This document shows, piece after piece, positions 63,419 to 64,000 of a stretch of DNA of 64,000 nt. Under the pieces are notes generated by a model. The model saw only the letters and a list, made by a program, of their open reading frames with translations, was not told where the DNA came from and searched no databases. The DNA is from Ciona intestinalis (Eukaryota; Chordata; Ascidiacea; Phlebobranchia; Cionidae), in the NCBI RefSeq assembly GCF_000224145.3, contig NW_004190496.2, positions 429,389 through 493,388 of the forward strand, given 5' to 3'. A program made the translations under genes and the position numbers. Positions within the stretch are counted from its first letter, which is position 1. Every line of letters starts with the position of its first letter.

Positions 63419-63842
63419 ATGGCTACAAATGATGAACACCTGATACAATACAAAGGCGATCATGAAGGACGTGTACTTACAAAGTTAAACAGGTAACGTT
63501 CATCGAAATTACTTTATTATTTCATAAGTTTACAGCAGTTTCATTTAGGGTTATTAATAAAAACACAACATAATATATCGAAATAATATAAATAAGAAAA
63601 TATGTATAATGTTTGGATTAAGTTTGTTATATGTAATAGCTATGCAGTATGCATATTTAGCATGCTTTATTTCCTGTATTGCACAAAGTACAACAGTTTA
63701 TTGTGACAAGATAATTTTCAGGTTACGTAAAAGAAAAGTGTTTACTGATGTCACGTTCAAATTAGATGATGGAGAAGTTTCAGCTCAGAAAAGTATTCTT
63801 GCTGGATATTCTGATTATTATGAGAAAATGTTCACGTCTGGG
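63419..63842 (+). CDS. BTB/POZ-domain protein, 5' part only
   Basis: Two exons, 63419-63492 and 63722-63842, give the first ~65 residues. The gene continues beyond the window. After a 25-residue leader, LRKRKVFTDVTFKLDDGEVS and AQKSILAGYSDYYEKMFTSG form the first half of a BTB fold. The family's Asp-Val-x-Phe and His/Gln-Lys-x-Ile-Leu-Ala-x-x-Ser pattern is clear. BTB proteins of this type usually continue with BACK and Kelch repeats and act as Cullin-3 adaptors, but nothing downstream can be seen here. The second exon is taken to end at 63842, before GTAATG, in phase 0. A four-G run makes the exact donor uncertain by one base. Confidence 0.75.
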
Positions 63843-64000
63843 GTAATGTACCAATTGATATTTATTGTGACAATTCTCTTCATAAATGTTAATCTGTTAA
63901 AGTAGATTCTGTTAAAATAGTTTAATTATATCATTTGCATGTTGTAGACCTCATATAAATAAATTTTGTTTAAAAATAATTTATAATTGCTACGTATTCT

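Overview
The window is animal nuclear DNA with small, multi-exon genes and short introns. It is very probably from a tunicate of the genus Ciona. The coding regions match deuterostome families, and introns and gaps are filled with many copies of a ~190 bp terminal-inverted-repeat element (ends like GGGGTAAGATGGGACA) and of a ~110 bp unit attached to tRNA-like SINE heads. Both resemble the MITEs and composite SINE I recall from Ciona. The species call is an inference; no database was searched. A 50-base N run at 38071-38120 shows this is a draft assembly.

Layout, left to right. 1-4753: non-coding, with two perfect TGACGTCA sites. 4754-5571 (+): two-exon gene for a secreted, very basic 193-residue precursor whose first ~34 residues after a Lys-Arg site align without gaps to parathyroid hormone/PTHrP. 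Its intron lies just before the Lys-Arg, where vertebrate PTH-family genes are also interrupted. 10104-17545 (+): 13-exon sodium/glucose cotransporter of the SGLT1/SGLT2 group. 19152-24916 (+): GSKIP followed by TSC2 (tuberin), with stop and start codons overlapping by 8 bases, so probably a dicistronic unit. 26521-28730 (+): four-span claudin/PMP22-like protein. 29322-30186 (+): CAP (CRISP/GLIPR) secreted protein broken by one frameshift. 30705-35016 (+): translation initiation factor eIF4H. 36596-45297 (-): AMP deaminase, closest to AMPD3, with a myristoylation/palmitoylation-type N-terminus. 46172-54706 (+): unrecognised 751-residue coiled-coil protein. 56026-61828 (-): PLEKHD1 (PH domain plus coiled coil). 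63419 to the edge (+): start of a BTB-domain gene.

The genes are mostly unrelated housekeeping or signalling genes, but two arrangements suggest linked function. GSKIP (a PKA/GSK3-beta scaffold) sits in one transcription unit with TSC2, a known GSK3-beta and Akt substrate. The AMP deaminase and the coiled-coil gene are divergent over only ~0.9 kb. eIF4H and AMP deaminase are convergent, as are the coiled-coil gene and PLEKHD1.

Exon boundaries were read by eye from GT-AG (one GC-AG) sites, and the phase of every junction was checked arithmetically. All models close in frame except one SLC5 junction and the CAP gene. Repeat limits are good to about 10 bases.
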